DNA of 64,000 nucleotides from Agrocybe praecox (GCA_964017145.1 OZ024842.1:4402001-4466000), one strand, 5' to 3'. Counted from the first letter of the stretch, positions 43,457 to 56,355 are shown. The notes: a model not told the origin generated them from the sequence alone. A program made the numbers and translations.

Positions 43457-46400
43457 ATGTCGGCAACGGAATCGGATTGGTCATTGAATTCCTGGAAATC
43501 AAAACCGATAGCTCAGGTATGCTTTTTTTCTATTGTTTTTCTTCACTTCAATAAAAATAGGATATCTCATCTAACGATTTTATATTTACAGGATGTGGAG
43601 TATCCTAATCAAGAGCAGCTCTCAAAGTCAGTCGTCAGCCTCACTCCTCCGAGGCGTACGCGCAAGGAGAATTGGACGAAACGAAGAGACTAACTTTTGT
43701 TGCATGAAATAATGCAGAGTTCTCACCAAACTCGAAGCCCTACCGCCAATGGTAACACCCTCCGAGGTATCTTCGCTTTTGAAGCTACACGGATCATCCA
43801 CTGACCGTATTCTCTTTCTCCTCCTCATTTTCTCTTCTCGCCTCGTGGACGACCATATCGGAACAAAATCTCGTGCACTGGCGACTATGGATGATCTGCC
43901 TTCTGGTTTCCATTAAAATCATACACCAAAAGATTGAAAGGTTGCGATACCAGATTGGCCTCGTTCAGAAAAATGAAGCGTTTCTCTTGCATGCAGGTGA
44001 TTGCGCGGAGAGCTTTGACGCATGTACGGGGGTGAGTATCTCCTCGTTCTTTTTCTCTTTCTTCTATGATTTTCTCGGAGAGGGTCAGACCCATTTCCCT
44101 CCAAATGTTTCCTGGCATGTTTCGAAACATACTTTCCACTCTCCACGGAACGAAGAACTGGATCATCTTTCCCCAGACTCCTCCCTTCTCTCTTCCTGGC
44201 CATCAATTTTTTTTTTACCTCTCTCCATCTAAATAACTAACTACTCATTAACATTACACAGGAGAATATATCGTCCAAGATCGGACTTATACTTTCTTTT
44301 TCCCTCGTCCTGACCTGGGGCGCACGTCTTCCCGTAGTAAGTAAATAAGAAATAATTTTTCTCGTATCCCACTCCCCGCTTCTCCTGCCCGTTCAAAGGA
44401 AGAGGAGCGAGCCTAGGACAAGTATCATTACCCTTCCCATCCCATCCCGTTCCGTAGACAGAATCATGGGTAACTCGGCCTTCGGGTATCTATCCTCAAC
44501 CATGGGTCGTTCCATGCGCGGATATGACGCGAAACGAGGACGTGATTTCTCAACCAATTTGCGTGTTCAAAGCGTTTATTTTGCGGATATCAGTTTTCTT
44601 TTAATTTCGCTGTTCATCCCCGTAGCTCCCATTCATTCGTCCCGTTCATCTTCGTCGTGCTCGTTGTTCCCCACCGATTCCACTACAATGAACGAGTTAC
44701 CCGCGACGTCGTCAGCTTCCCTTACTCACATACTTTTTATTATCATCCTCTCTTCTTTCTTTATCTTTCTCGAGGCTGACCCATAATCCAACCAAACCTA
44801 GGTCCGAATAGGTCGCATTGCGGGCCAGTACGCGAAACCGCGAAGCAGCAACTACGAAAAACATCCAGATGGTACACAGGTCCTTAGTTTCCGGTGGGTT
44901 TCCTTTCGTTCTAGTTACTTTTTTGTAGTGCGTTACTTGGTCTGACGATTTCTTCCTGACTGGTACACCATCTCTCTCTTTCTTCTCCTCTCATTCCTTT
45001 CTTCATCCAATCTCGTTCGTCTCACCCGACCCGGACTTTTCTCCATGAACCCACCATTACTTCGAATCTCTTTTCCGTAACGACAAATGCCGTCGGTCCC
45101 TTAAAATAAACATCAGAGGCGATAACGTCAACGGGCAAGTCTCTTTCCAACTCCTTTCATTTCCGTTCGTTTCAATCTAACGGTTGGATTCACTTTTTCT
45201 TTGTTTCTTATAATACCCGATCCCTTTACCCAAAAATCAAAATGAATTTGGATTTGGATTGTAACTCCGTGCCTTTTCTTTTGTACGACCCTTGACACAT
45301 CCCATCCCATTCGATATCCCATGACCGACCGCCACACGAAACTCAAAAAACACGAATAACGGACCAAAACGTCCACGCCCACGGTAAAAATCCAAAAATC
45401 CAAACCTTAATTCAATCTGGATTTTTCGCTGAATTGATTCTTTGCGGTTTATGTTGACGTTTCTTTCCCACCAACAAAAACGGGAACTGGAATACCTATG
45501 TACCGAACGTACTGAACTGGATCATCTGACATCGAAATCGGACGCTCCTGCCGCTACCCACTCTCTCTCGCACGTCTTGTCCTCCTCCTTCTGCTTCGCC
45601 TTCTCGGTATACATATTTCGCCTTCGGTGCTCTGCCATTCGGTGTTCTGCTCCTGGTTGTAATTCGGCATACCCTTGGTTCAACGGTAACTGTAACGGCA
45701 AATAGCCTCGACCAAAACGACCGCACTCCGGACCCAGATCGATTGTTGAGGTGAGCCGTTTCCTACCTTTACTTTCCTTCGTTTTTATTGCCTTCATTTG
45801 TTTCTCCTTTCAAATTCTTTTATTCAATAATTGGCGCTCGAATTTGATCGATGTTTGGTGTTTGGTGGGCGGTGCTCGCTCATCGAGCATACGCGGCATG
45901 CGAGGTCTATCCCATCCCATCATCCCTTATCGCGCGTATGCCCACCGTATATTTGATGCATGGATGCATGGATGATTCAGGGCGAGCGATTCATAGACCA
46001 TTTCATGCCGCGGGATGTAATATCTCGGTGGGGTTACCGCGAATGCTTGAATTCATTTTTCGTTCTTTCGTTCTTTTATTCATTCTGGATTTATCTCGTC
46101 TGTTCTTCGATCATTCTGGGTTGACTCATATCGACCATGAGTGGAACGACGATGACGTTATCGTTATCGTTCACCATACTATGCGGTTGTCCTACCACCA
46201 CCACATTACGCCTTTGCGTTCGTTAACTGAGGGCGACGACCAACTAATACCAATACACTTCGCACGAAGCGCCGTTAGCTGTTACGCTTGCGCGCGATGG
46301 GTTGGCGGGATCGACAGGATCTTGCGTTTGGTTTTGTCTTTGTGAGGCGATGGAGGGCGGCTCATCGCTCTTTTAGGTTTTCGCTTGGTTACTGCTTACT

Positions 46401-48912
46401 TGTCGCTTACTTCCCTTCCTTCACTTCACTTCACCTACCTCGCTTGCCCCAGCGCTGGAGCATCCTTTCTTTCTTTCTTCCCATGCTCTCTATGCTCTCC
46501 GAGTCTATGCTCTATGCTCTATGCTCTATGCTCCAATCTACTCAAGCATAAGCTAGGGGTGTTCCTTCGGTTGACTTCAATTTACCTTTTCTTTTGCTTT
46601 GCCTTTGCCTTTGCTTCCTTCCTTCTTTTCTTCCTCCTATTCGATACCAATCCCGACCGACGCTAACCACGCTCAACATCCTATCCTCTTCCTCCTACAC
46701 GCAGGGCGTACTTCCACTCAACCACAACACTCAACTACATCCGGAGTCTCTTAACTTCTGGATTCGCATCCCTACATAATCCGAGAGATTGGTCGCTTAC
46801 ACATGTTAGGTCTCCCGCGTTGAGGTGAGTATGTTCGTCTTTTTTTTTTTGCAGGTTGTATTTCTTTTTATATTGTTCCTTCTGACCATGTTCTTTCCTC
46901 TCTCTTGTTTCTTCCAAAAATCATAACTAAAACGCCATATTCCCAGACGCGAATTCGAAACCATCATCAACGGCTTGGCAGATGCACTAGATTTCAGCCG
47001 AACAATCGGAGCAGACGCAGGCGCTTCGAATTCGTACGAACAGGGCGGGGGAAGGGGTACTCTTGGTGAAGTCGATTTCTATACGAGGTACGTGGATCTC
47101 GAGCTCGTCCGCCACCACGGTCGCTCCTTTTTTCTATGAGCGCATCAGCTTCTTTGATTCTGATTCCCATCTTTCTTTCTTTTGCTTTCCCGCCTCCTCT
47201 TTCTCGACATCCTCCACCTTCCAGCCACGAGGGATTGATGCTAGCCTACGAATCAGCGCTAACACGCGAGCTGCCCGTCCCAGCATCTGTCGTCCCTACT
47301 GCATCTTCTCCTTCCTCTGCATCTTCCAAACCACCCATCAAGGCGCACTACAATACCGGGGCCCACTTCCTCTGGATCGGAGACCGCACGCGGCAGCTGA
47401 CAGGCGCACACGTGGAATATTTCAGGGGGATCAGGAATCCAATTGGTATCAAGGTCGGTCCGACTATGCAGGCGGAGGAGCTCATTAGGGTACTTGATAG
47501 TGAGTCTTTTCCTCCTTTTTTTATTTTTATTTTTATTTTGGTCGAATTTTGTCGTACGTTACTTCGTGTATGCGCTCCGATTTACTCATTTGTTCTCGTT
47601 ATTCCTTTTTTTCCGCTGCGTTCTGAGCAAGTGTCTGACCACTTTGTTTTATTTTATCTTGCCACGGTAGTCGTTAATCCCGATAAAGAGACGGGTCGAG
47701 TGACGCTCATCACTCGGTACGGAGCCCCGAAGGTACGTACATTCAGTGGACTGTGACCCGATCTTTGCTTCTGGTGTTGTTTTTCTTTCGTCTTCTCTTC
47801 TCTTCCTCATTTTGTTCCTTTGCTCTCTGAACCGCTATTTTTTGTGTTCGATTCTCGATGTACGATGTACACTATCGTACATCCTATCTTCGTCGTGGAT
47901 GTGAATCACAATTGCGATTCTTAAGCAGAAATACGCACCAGATTAGCGTAATTCTCTCTCGTATTGTTTTTTTTTGGCTGTTGCATTTCTGCATTGTCCA
48001 GTGATTCCCCCCTTTGCGTTTTATGCACATGGAAAAGTGGTCTGACTGTTCAGTATCGCATCACTTTGCGCTTGTGCCCTACTTTGGTTTTGTTCCTTTT
48101 ATTTTTCCCCGGGCATCTCATATCCTAATGGCCGCCTCACTAAACTGACTGACAGAGGCTCATGTTATTCTTCCAATTCAGATCGATGCCCATCTCCCAG
48201 GACACATTCGCATCGTGCAAAACTCGGAGCATCCGGTTGCGTGGATCTGTGACCCTATGCATGGGAAGTAAGTTCTTTTTGTCCTGGTTTAAATAATCCT
48301 CGTCCTCGTCGAGATCATACACGCGCAGTCGATACCTCTAACCTTTCGATCCCCTACAATCTTTTCTGATCACATTTCTCAACAGCACACAAACCTCCAC
48401 CTCCGGTCTAAAAACGCGACACTTCAACAACATCATCTCAGAGATCACAGCGTCCCTGCGGATCCACACTGAGTGCGATTCGCGGCTTAACGGCGTCAGC
48501 CTCGAGTTTACCGGGGAACTGAATGAGGAGGGGTATTCGGTTACGGAGTGTTTGGGCGGGAGTATGGAGTTGGCGGAGGAGCAGCTTGGGTTGAGGTATC
48601 AGGTGCGTTGGTGTTTACGTTTACGTTTATGTGTGTCTTTGGGGGGGTTGTGAGCTGATATGGTCCCACTTTTTTTTTTTTTGTCTATTTAGTCTTTCTG
48701 CGACCCGAGGTTGAACTTCGAGCAGAGTCTCGGTAAGATTCTTTCTTCATTTCATTTCAAATGGGGTTTCTGATTTAACGTCTAAATTTTCTAATGCGTT
48801 AGATATCGCATTCCTCATGTCGAACCACTACAAAAAAGAAAGAAGGGGCACGACGCAGTCGCCTGTTATTGATGCTTTGTATCAGGAATTCAAAAAGTCT
48901 GGGAACACGTAA
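43457..48912 (+). CDS. Class II DAHP synthase (3-deoxy-7-phosphoheptulonate synthase), 507 aa
   Basis: Sixteen exons (43457-43516, 43592-43626, 43718-43766, 43933-44031, 44262-44336, 44802-44893, 45117-45134, 45706-45750, 46705-46824, 46947-47087, 47225-47499, 47671-47732, 48182-48267, 48386-48602, 48693-48732, 48803-48912) join to 1524 nt. The protein aligns along its length with plant/fungal class II enzymes: [93 protein letters not shown]. It condenses phosphoenolpyruvate and erythrose 4-phosphate, the first shikimate step leading to aromatic amino acids and phenolic metabolites. All 15 introns are 70 nt or longer and several are very large (465, 571, 954, 449 nt), unlike the 48-66 nt introns of its neighbours; the 571-nt one starts with GC. 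Confidence 0.93.
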
Positions 48913-49479
48913 TATGATACTGTGTAAAACGTTCTATAAGAGAACAAAACAGTAATATGATGATATATTTACTGAAAGATATATCCCAGGGTCTGAGTCT
49001 CGAGTTCCAGTAATCCATCAAGTCTTGATTATTGTTATTATTTTGGCGGAGTCCAAATCAGCTCAACGAGTTTTGCTGTGTTTAATTATATTCGGCACGC
49101 CGAGAAGCATTAGGAAAACACTCCCAAGCAATGTGATTCCGGCAAGTCAATTAAGTCGAAGTCTTAATTAACACAACACATTATGCATCAATCCCAACGT
49201 CACTGTTTAGTCTGTCCCGACGAGCGTTGAGCGTCTTCGACCTGTCGAAGTCTCGCAATAATGATAATGGCTTCAAAGTCCTATAGCATTGGGAAGTACG
49301 GTACGACTCAGAACCTGCAGCACAAATGAACATAATAGTGTTTCAACATGCTAATTCATGCAATCCAGATCAAGTTCTTCCTGACGTTGAAGAGCCAGAT
49401 GAGGGTGAGTAGCAATTTGTTCTATGTTAAAATTCTATGCTAAAGGTACAACTACTACAGTACCACGAAGATCTGCTCA
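48913..49479. other. Intergenic, nothing recognised
   Basis: 3' flank of the DAHP synthase gene. Low-complexity AT-rich sequence. Confidence 0.5.
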
Positions 49480-50540
49480 AATCAATTTAGACCAAGTACG
49501 AAGGAAGACTGGGAGTTCCTTCCAAGGAGGAAATGAGCGTCCTGCAATCATCGGAAAAGCAATATTGCTTGGAGATTGAAAACGTGGAGGAAGGATGTGC
49601 CAATATTGAAAGGCAAATTTGTTCATTAGCAGTAAAAGTGGAGACCATGAAAGAAAAGGTTTAACGGACAACGAAACTAGCTGCTACCTGTCGATCACTC
49701 CAGGCTCCGATTCGTCGACTTTGCGTCGACTTCCCCTAGAAATTCTGGGCCAAATATTTTATCATACAGTTCCCCGCCCAGGAAAGCCGTCATTTCACAA
49801 AGCCCCACTTTTACTTTGCCTAGTATCGAAAACATGGAAATGTTACGAAGAAAAACCCGGCAATATGGAATCGGTGTACATTTACTGTGCCACGGCAAGA
49901 GAATATCCTCACACAATTCGATTACGTCCAACAGCATCTCACCAGCTTCATCAAGCGATGTCCCAAAAATTGTCGCTGACACTTCTTTCCGACATCTTGA
50001 GAAATTGACCATCCGGTGTTATCGAGATTCCTGCAACGTTCACTTTTCCCTTTGCTCCTCTCATCAACGACTCTTCGTCGGGTCGACCTCACTTTGCCTC
50101 GTCGAGAACTACACCACATTGAACTCCATTGGAAGCATATTTACTCCAAATGCCTAATGATATTGCCGCTCGCAGTTACGGATTGGCGTTTGATTTACCC
50201 TAAATTGCCCACGTCGAGGAAATGACTGTGGACTTCCAGGGGCATGGATCCGAATACTTCAAACCAGACCATATATCGAAGCTGTATAGTATAGGAGAAA
50301 CTTCTCCACGAGAACTGCTTTCCTTCATAAACTTTACGATTAGTAGAGCTCCATTCAAGGGAAACATAGGCTTCTTCTAGCTTTGATGAAATACGCCTGC
50401 CCGCCCTTCGTGGCCTCCGGATTGATACCGCCTGTTGGGAAACCGAACTCGAGCTATTTTGACCCTACAAGAAAAGAATAGTAGAACCCCATCTATTCAG
50501 CCTCACCCATTTATGCCTGCTCCACATTGGGCACACATCT
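49480..50540 (+). pseudogene. F-box/LRR pseudogene
   Basis: A coiled-coil-like lead (IERQICSLAVKVETMKEK) is followed in another frame by the F-box RRLPLEILGQIF and LCLVSKTWKC, then pieces resembling the leucine-rich region in shifting frames (FRHLEKLTIRCY, LTHLCLLHIG). Several stops and frame changes cannot be bridged by good introns. The order matches the common Agaricomycete F-box proteins that would recruit targets to SCF ubiquitin ligases; this copy is broken, and its 3' part ends at the TGCGAG-repeat element. Confidence 0.7.
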
Positions 50541-50542
50541 TT

Positions 50543-51731
50543 CTGCGAGAACACTTGCGAGACTTGCGAGATTTGCGAGACACTTGCGAGACACTTGCGA
50601 GCCATCTGCGAGAATTTGCGCGACCCTTGCGAGCCATATGCATGAACATTGGATTAAGTTGTCGAAGCAGGAGGGAGTTCGACTCTCTCTATGTGCAAAT
50701 ATTTTGATTGTGCCGGATTTTAACGTATGCGTCTGGAATATAATCTAAGGAATCCTGTCTATGGGTTCTATTCTCTCTGAAGGCACATTGCCTACAATCA
50801 TCACAGTAATTTTTTGGAATATTTCTTATACTATACTTGCGGGGTGTACATACAAAGTAAATCATATAGCTATTATGACTGATAAAGCGAATGAGAAGAG
50901 TCAAAAAATTGATGCAACAGTGGGCGCTTCCAGGAGGCTTATAAAACAATGTTCACAAGGGGATACAGACACGTTAAGGACGAGTCAAGGACAGAATAAT
51001 TCTATTAAAAACTTAAAAAACGTTGCTAAAACTTGATATGGAGGTACAATGGTTTTAAGAAATACTTTGGAAATACTTTCATTCAAATACAACCTCAAGG
51101 TCTCGAGCTCGAGCTCGAGCTTTGAAGTTACATGCATCTGCAAGGGGTTCATGAGGCTCGCGAGAATTTGCGAGCACCTGAGAACATTTGCGAGAGCTTG
51201 CGCGACACTTGCGAGAACTTGCGAGACGGTTGCGAGACGGTTGCGAGAACCTGCGAGACAGTTGCGGACAACTTGCGAGACGGTTGCGAGACACTTGCGA
51301 GCATGTGTGGACATGTTCTCAAGAAACATCACTATAGTTGGAAATTAAATGGCTCTGTTTCGCTAATAACTTATGTTCTATACTGCCAAATGAGTGCCAA
51401 GTCAGTATAGGCATTCATGATACCTTTTTCGATTAAAATCACACCGGGCCGCGACAATTGATCTGTATATGTCCCATTTCTAACACAAAGGGGGGCCCAC
51501 AAACTGCACCAGCCATTCGTGTGGCACAAAAACTCATAATTGTATTCTTCTAATACTACTTACTACGTAGAAATTAATTTTCAGTGGAATATGTAAAGGA
51601 GGACGTGGTTAAATGAACATGAATACGTCCAGCATACATTTTTAAACTCCGACAAGCGCACGAATCTGCGAGCACTTGCGAGCAACTTGCGAGATATGCG
51701 CTCTCGCAAGCTCGCAAGGGGTCTCGCAGAT
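50543..51731. mobile_element. Candidate TIR element built from TGCGAG repeats
   Basis: The left end starts CTGCGAGAACACTTGCGAG (50543 onward) and the right end is its inverted counterpart (reading inward from 51731: TCTGCGAGACCCCTTGCGAG). A decamer-like unit, CTTGCGAGAC, is repeated about ten times at 50543-50640 and again, about fifteen times with variation, at 51150-51310. A third cluster at 51664-51731 contains both orientations and could fold into a hairpin. The sequence between clusters has no gene. I did not find a clear target duplication. This resembles a short non-autonomous DNA transposon with internal and subterminal repeats; a plain minisatellite is the alternative. Confidence 0.6.
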
Positions 51732-52838
51732 TTCTCTTTGCCCCTCCACATTAAGATTGGGCCCTCGGACGACGATTTGGCATGTTTATGTTCATGCACT
51801 CCCAGCCTTACACCTTTGGACATCAATTATGACCATCTGATGTTTCAGCCGAGGGATTTTCCTCTGGTGGAGCTGACACCCATGAAGAAAAAAATCTGCG
51901 GTAGTGATTCCGCTGCGGCAGGATCTTCGCCTGTATTATTCGCAAGGTCGAGGCGATGACGTGGTACCTGGAACGACAGCTGGAGGAAAGGACTGCAGGC
52001 CGTCCAGGTGAAGCTTGGGATCCTAGCCGTCCCGGGTCATACCCATTCCGATTATATTTGAATTTCACTCCCGATTGATCAATGGGAAACCCCAAGCTCT
52101 TACGATTTGGTCAAGGTTAAGTTGGTTGACATGCTACAGAACATGAACTCATATCCTAATGTCCTGCATGAGGAGCGGGTATATTCATTCTTGAAGCATC
52201 GATATTAATTGTTGTGCTCCAATCGCTATTATGCACCTATGGCGACTGTATGTCCTCGATTTTATTAGGAAAACGATTTATTCGAAGTTTATTCTCTTGC
52301 TGGCTCTACCACAAGATATACAACTACTACCTTGGATATTTATAAATCATGGGTTCGAATTTTTTTGATTAAAGAAAGGAGTACTACTTTTCTCTGGAAA
52401 GTTAGCTTATGGTCTGCACTATTAGACCAGCCTATTATAGGGCCATTACGTGCTCCGCCATGTAGCGAGGGATTCCTATTGGCGACGAACATGTTTTCTG
52501 TCAAAGATCAGAGCATGTTTCTCATAACCGTGTAATGAAGACGGGCTGTGGGACAGAATGTTTATTTTGGACCTGATCTGTGACACGGGGAAAAGATTTA
52601 TATAAGAAGCTAAGATTGGACACAAAGGAGCGTCTTAATACTTAACAACGCAACCACCCACGTCTATTATGATCAACGGCTGGGAACGAATAATATATTC
52701 ATCGAATCAAGCCCGCAATGCGCCGTCCTTGCTGAACCCACGTGTACTTGCTTCTTTAAGCGCCCATCGCTGGGGGTGGAATACATAATCCTGGGTGCTT
52801 CATTCCGATCATCTCCACCCTCCAAGCTTTTGCCCATC
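51732..52838. other. Intergenic, no credible gene
   Basis: Short frames only. The right part holds the presumed promoter of the RGG-tail gene. Confidence 0.45.
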
Positions 52839-53544
52839 ATGCCAACTGGGCCAACGGTACGCATTACTATACCCAACCCCATCTCGTATCATACTAACGA
52901 CTATGTCAAACCTAGAGGGATCTCAACGTCCTCAGGGAATACTTCTCCAACTATCCACCTTTTGTGTACAACGAGAATAGCGCTGCTACGTCAGAGTTCT
53001 ATCGCATGTGCAATGAATTTGGATGGGAAAGAGAGGACCTTGAGCGTGCAGATGCTCACGAGCATTTCCGAGATGCCCTCACCAAGCAGTTCAACAGCAG
53101 TTTCGGTGAAGACGCCAAGAGCCTCGAGGCATGGCAGAATCTTTGCGTCATGCTCGACGTAAATCCCGTCCCGACAAAAATAAAGGACTGTAGAAAGGTG
53201 GGTGTTCGTAATTTTGAGGAAGATGCATGATTTAACTGACATGCCACTTTGAGATCGTGACCAGCACACACGCTAATCTCGTCGACCTTGTCCAGGGTGA
53301 CGCGGTCATTTTCCCAACTGTGTTAGGGTTAAGTGAATACACCAAGTCCACTGGGAAGTTTTTCCCAAGGGAAAACGTTAACGCAGGAGATCTCCTTCAG
53401 AACCTTCTGCGCCACATTATGAATCCTTCACTAGATGCAGATAGGTCCACAAATTCGAGGGGAGGGAGAGGGAGAGGGAGAGGGAGGGGCACCAACCGCA
53501 GTAGAGGTCGTGGACGTGGACGTGGACGGGCAGCGAGGGCGTAG
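52839..53544 (+). CDS. Small RGG-tail protein of an Agaricomycete family, 196 aa
   Basis: Three exons (52839-52856, 52916-53197, 53254-53544) with introns of 59 and 56 nt; the first intron contains a perfect TACTAACGAC branch site. The protein has LREYFSNYPPFVYN, FYRMCNEFGWERED, KQFNSSFGEDAKSLEAWQNL, then ANLVDLVQGD and SEYTKSTGKFFPRENVNAGDLL, and ends in a pure Gly-Arg tail (GRGRGRGRG) of the sort that binds RNA or is arginine-methylated. The same order of blocks is found in the pseudogene at 26990-27640. I know this as a recurring unnamed family of mushroom genomes and do not know its function; the tail suggests a nuclear or RNA-linked role. The short first exon (6 codons) is inferred from phase and the branch site. 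Confidence 0.75.
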
Positions 53545-53708
53545 ATTCAGATATTCGTGTCGCATGACTCTTTGTTCTATATGCTTGTACGGTTTTTGAA
53601 CGATGGGACAGAAGCTCGACCATGCGAGTTATCTTATCTTATCTCGTTTGCTATCTAAGTAATTATAATTAGAAGGCCGCACCGCCGAAACGAGCCAAGA
53701 AATTTCCC

Positions 53709-55460
53709 ATGACCTCTTTACAGTCCACCTCTTCCTCTCGTCCTCGCGGCAAGACATATTACCGACGAAGATCCACTAACCATTTTATCAAATTTTTTAT
53801 CAACACTAGTAGGATGGTCCTCAATGCGGACATACTCTGGGAAGTGCTCATGACACATATTCAGGACGAAGAAATTAGCGCTTCAGCCCGACTCGCTTGC
53901 GTGAAAAGCTGCAGTCAAGTTTGTAGTCTTTGGCGACACCTCATACTTGGATGGCCTTCGATCTGGGGAAAGCTGATTGTGATGGATCATAACCAAAACA
54001 AAGATTGGATGGAGGAAGTCCTCAGAAGGAGCCAGCCTTGCCCTCTCCACCTCTCGGCTAAATTCCTGGGCGGAAAGCTCTATTCAGATAGAGAATCCAA
54101 CATACGTGAGTTATTCTATACTGCCGTGGAGGAAAATTGGGACAGAATTCAAGTTTTCTCTTTAACCATCCTCGGAGAGTTATCCATCATTCAAATGAAC
54201 CGCAACCTTTGGAGTACGTTTCAGCGCCCAGCACCTCTCTTACAGGACTTCCACATACGAGTTCTGCCACATGGTAAATCAGGACAAGAGTGGCAGTACT
54301 TACTCGATAACAGCATAACATCCTTATTTTCTAACAACGCTCCCTTTCTTCGCCGATTCAAGTCACCCCTCCGTCACGTATCCTTCCATAGTCCTCCGAA
54401 GTGGAGTCAAGCACTACACACTCTGTCAATGTCCCATTCGAATGGGATGTCGCTGGACAAAATAATGGAGACTTTACGGCACACATCATTGCTGGAGAGC
54501 TTTCATACGGATAGCCTTGCATTCGGTCAAGAGGATTTCGAGCGACGCCACACCGCAGCATATCGTTCACTAAACCTCCCCCGGTTGCGTGACCTCCGTC
54601 TCCACATGACGCTACATCAATTCGTTGTGTTTATATCCCGAGCAAAGATGTCACAACCTGGATGTTACAATGTACATTGTACAATTCACATACCCAGATA
54701 TATCGATTTGACAGAGGTCTTCGAACTTTTACATGGATTTAACAAGGCATTCAATGATCTCCTCACAGAACATAAGCGCCGACACTCCGCCAATAGTAAA
54801 AAGCCATTCTGCGCTAGCTTTAAAAGTTCCAGTACGGGGAACATGTCTTTAACTTGGACCGGACCTGCCAGCGATGCAACTACATCATTTATGATCGAGA
54901 TGCAATGGCCCTTTCCGCAGTCCGCTATACAGGTGGAAGAAGGGATGAAGGAGGCCTACTTAAGTTTTGTATCAACTTCACTGGAAGATGTGTCGGAGCT
55001 ATCTGTCACACTCGACGACGCGGACAATCACCTCATGCATCGTATCCCCTTCCTCCAATCATTTTCGTCAGCTTCTACTCTAAGGATTCACGGCACGACT
55101 TTCTTCGAATCATTCTGGACATCGCTTAGATCACGGCGAAAAGATGACCCAACGATCCCATACCCACTCCGCACCGTTCATACACTCCAAATAAGCTTGT
55201 TCTCAACCTGGATGGATCCCAACTCGTCACTTTTGTTCGATTTTTTTGATTTTCTTCGAGATCGTCAGGACCAGGGGATTCCGATACACAGGTTACAGCT
55301 GCTCGAGAGGCCGATAGATTTTATTAGTCTGGCGAAGGCTATCGAACACTTTGAAGATTTGGAAGTTTTTTGGAAGGATAAAACAGGACGTGTTTTCACG
55401 TACAGCGCTGACTGTCCGGAGCCTATCGCACGTGAAGAGGATGTTGACCTAGGGATCTGA
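53709..55460 (+). CDS. F-box protein with a leucine-rich-like C-terminal region, 583 aa
   Basis: A single long frame without introns. The F-box-like segment is at residues 36-85 (LNADILWEVLMTHI ... SCSQVCSLWRHLILGWPSIWGK), the arrangement of the large Agaricomycete F-box family, followed by about 480 residues with irregular leucine-rich repeats (for example LPRLRDLRLHMTL, VHTLQISLF). These proteins are expected to link a substrate to the Skp1-Cullin ubiquitin ligase. The ATG at 53814, directly before the F-box, is an alternative start; the first 35 residues are Ser/Arg-rich. The target is unknown. Two similar genes and one pseudogene lie within 15 kb. Confidence 0.8.
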   Translation: MTSLQSTSSSRPRGKTYYRRRSTNHFIKFFINTSRMVLNADILWEVLMTHIQDEEISASARLACVKSCSQVCSLWRHLILGWPSIWGKLIVMDHNQNKDWMEEVLRRSQPCPLHLSAKFLGGKLYSDRESNIRELFYTAVEENWDRIQVFSLTILGELSIIQMNRNLWSTFQRPAPLLQDFHIRVLPHGKSGQEWQYLLDNSITSLFSNNAPFLRRFKSPLRHVSFHSPPKWSQALHTLSMSHSNGMSLDKIMETLRHTSLLESFHTDSLAFGQEDFERRHTAAYRSLNLPRLRDLRLHMTLHQFVVFISRAKMSQPGCYNVHCTIHIPRYIDLTEVFELLHGFNKAFNDLLTEHKRRHSANSKKPFCASFKSSSTGNMSLTWTGPASDATTSFMIEMQWPFPQSAIQVEEGMKEAYLSFVSTSLEDVSELSVTLDDADNHLMHRIPFLQSFSSASTLRIHGTTFFESFWTSLRSRRKDDPTIPYPLRTVHTLQISLFSTWMDPNSSLLFDFFDFLRDRQDQGIPIHRLQLLERPIDFISLAKAIEHFEDLEVFWKDKTGRVFTYSADCPEPIAREEDVDLGI

Positions 55461-56355
55461 CGATGGGGCCGTGAATCCCCGAGCTCAAACTCTTTTCCGT
55501 TTGCCGTTAAATTTAGCGTAAATTTGTAACGTACATTACAAACCTACGCCGATGGGGAAGTTCAGTATTATCTGGGTCGAGGTGGAAGGACATTCATGTT
55601 CTCGCGTTCCTTAAAAAAACGTATTAGATGTATGCCCCCAACACGCAAAATGCATGGTTTTTAAGAGTCATATAAGGATATCAGGACGCGCGAAGGAGCT
55701 TAGGCATACACGGGCCAAGCATTGAAGAAGGGTCATGAATCCACTCAATACTTGGAATGTGCGAGAGGAATAATCCGTCTATTTTTTACCATGAATGGTG
55801 TAATTGGGTCTAGTAATATTAAGAAACATAGGAAATAAGACAATCATAGCAAGGGCCGGCAACGATCATAGTTCCGCAGTGAAACATTACTATCATTTCT
55901 GCCATATCGTCAAGCTGCCCAATATCTTACTCATATTATGATTAATACACCATTCAGAACAAAGCGCTCACATGACATGGTTAGACACATACCTTATACT
56001 AGACGCTAGCCAACAGCAACTGCTGACTTAGAAACCTTCCCGGTCCAGCACAGCCAGAGAAATTCCTTGTTCCTATTTGGGATATCAGGAAATCCTGTTA
56101 ATGTACACATCAACAAGTTACGGTTCTAAATTTATACCCATGTTCGATTTTGATTTGTCGAGGGACGAAGAGTATAAAATGAGTAAAGAGCCGTTATTAC
56201 AAAAATCATCACCTTCGTATTCTCCTCGATAATAGGCTCTTCAGCTTAATTGTCAACCTTTACTCAGTTATCAGACTTATAATTTTGTAGACGCAAGCGT
56301 CTAGATTACAAATCTCTTACTACCCTTACTTCAATATCTTTTACTTCTATCCAAC
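55461..56355. other. Intergenic upstream of the lactonase-like gene
   Basis: No gene is seen. The sequence just before 56356 (GTATAAAATG near 56171, then a pyrimidine-rich leader) looks like a promoter. Confidence 0.45.

Noticed and set aside
45751..46704. A separate gene inside the large DAHP synthase intron
   Set aside because: Frames there (for example 45851-46345) are Leu/Arg/His-rich, lack motifs and splice structure, and look like T/C-rich intron sequence.
50543..51310. CRISPR-like array in the TGCGAG repeats
   Set aside because: The repeat is about 10 bp with no regular unique spacers, and the host is a eukaryote.
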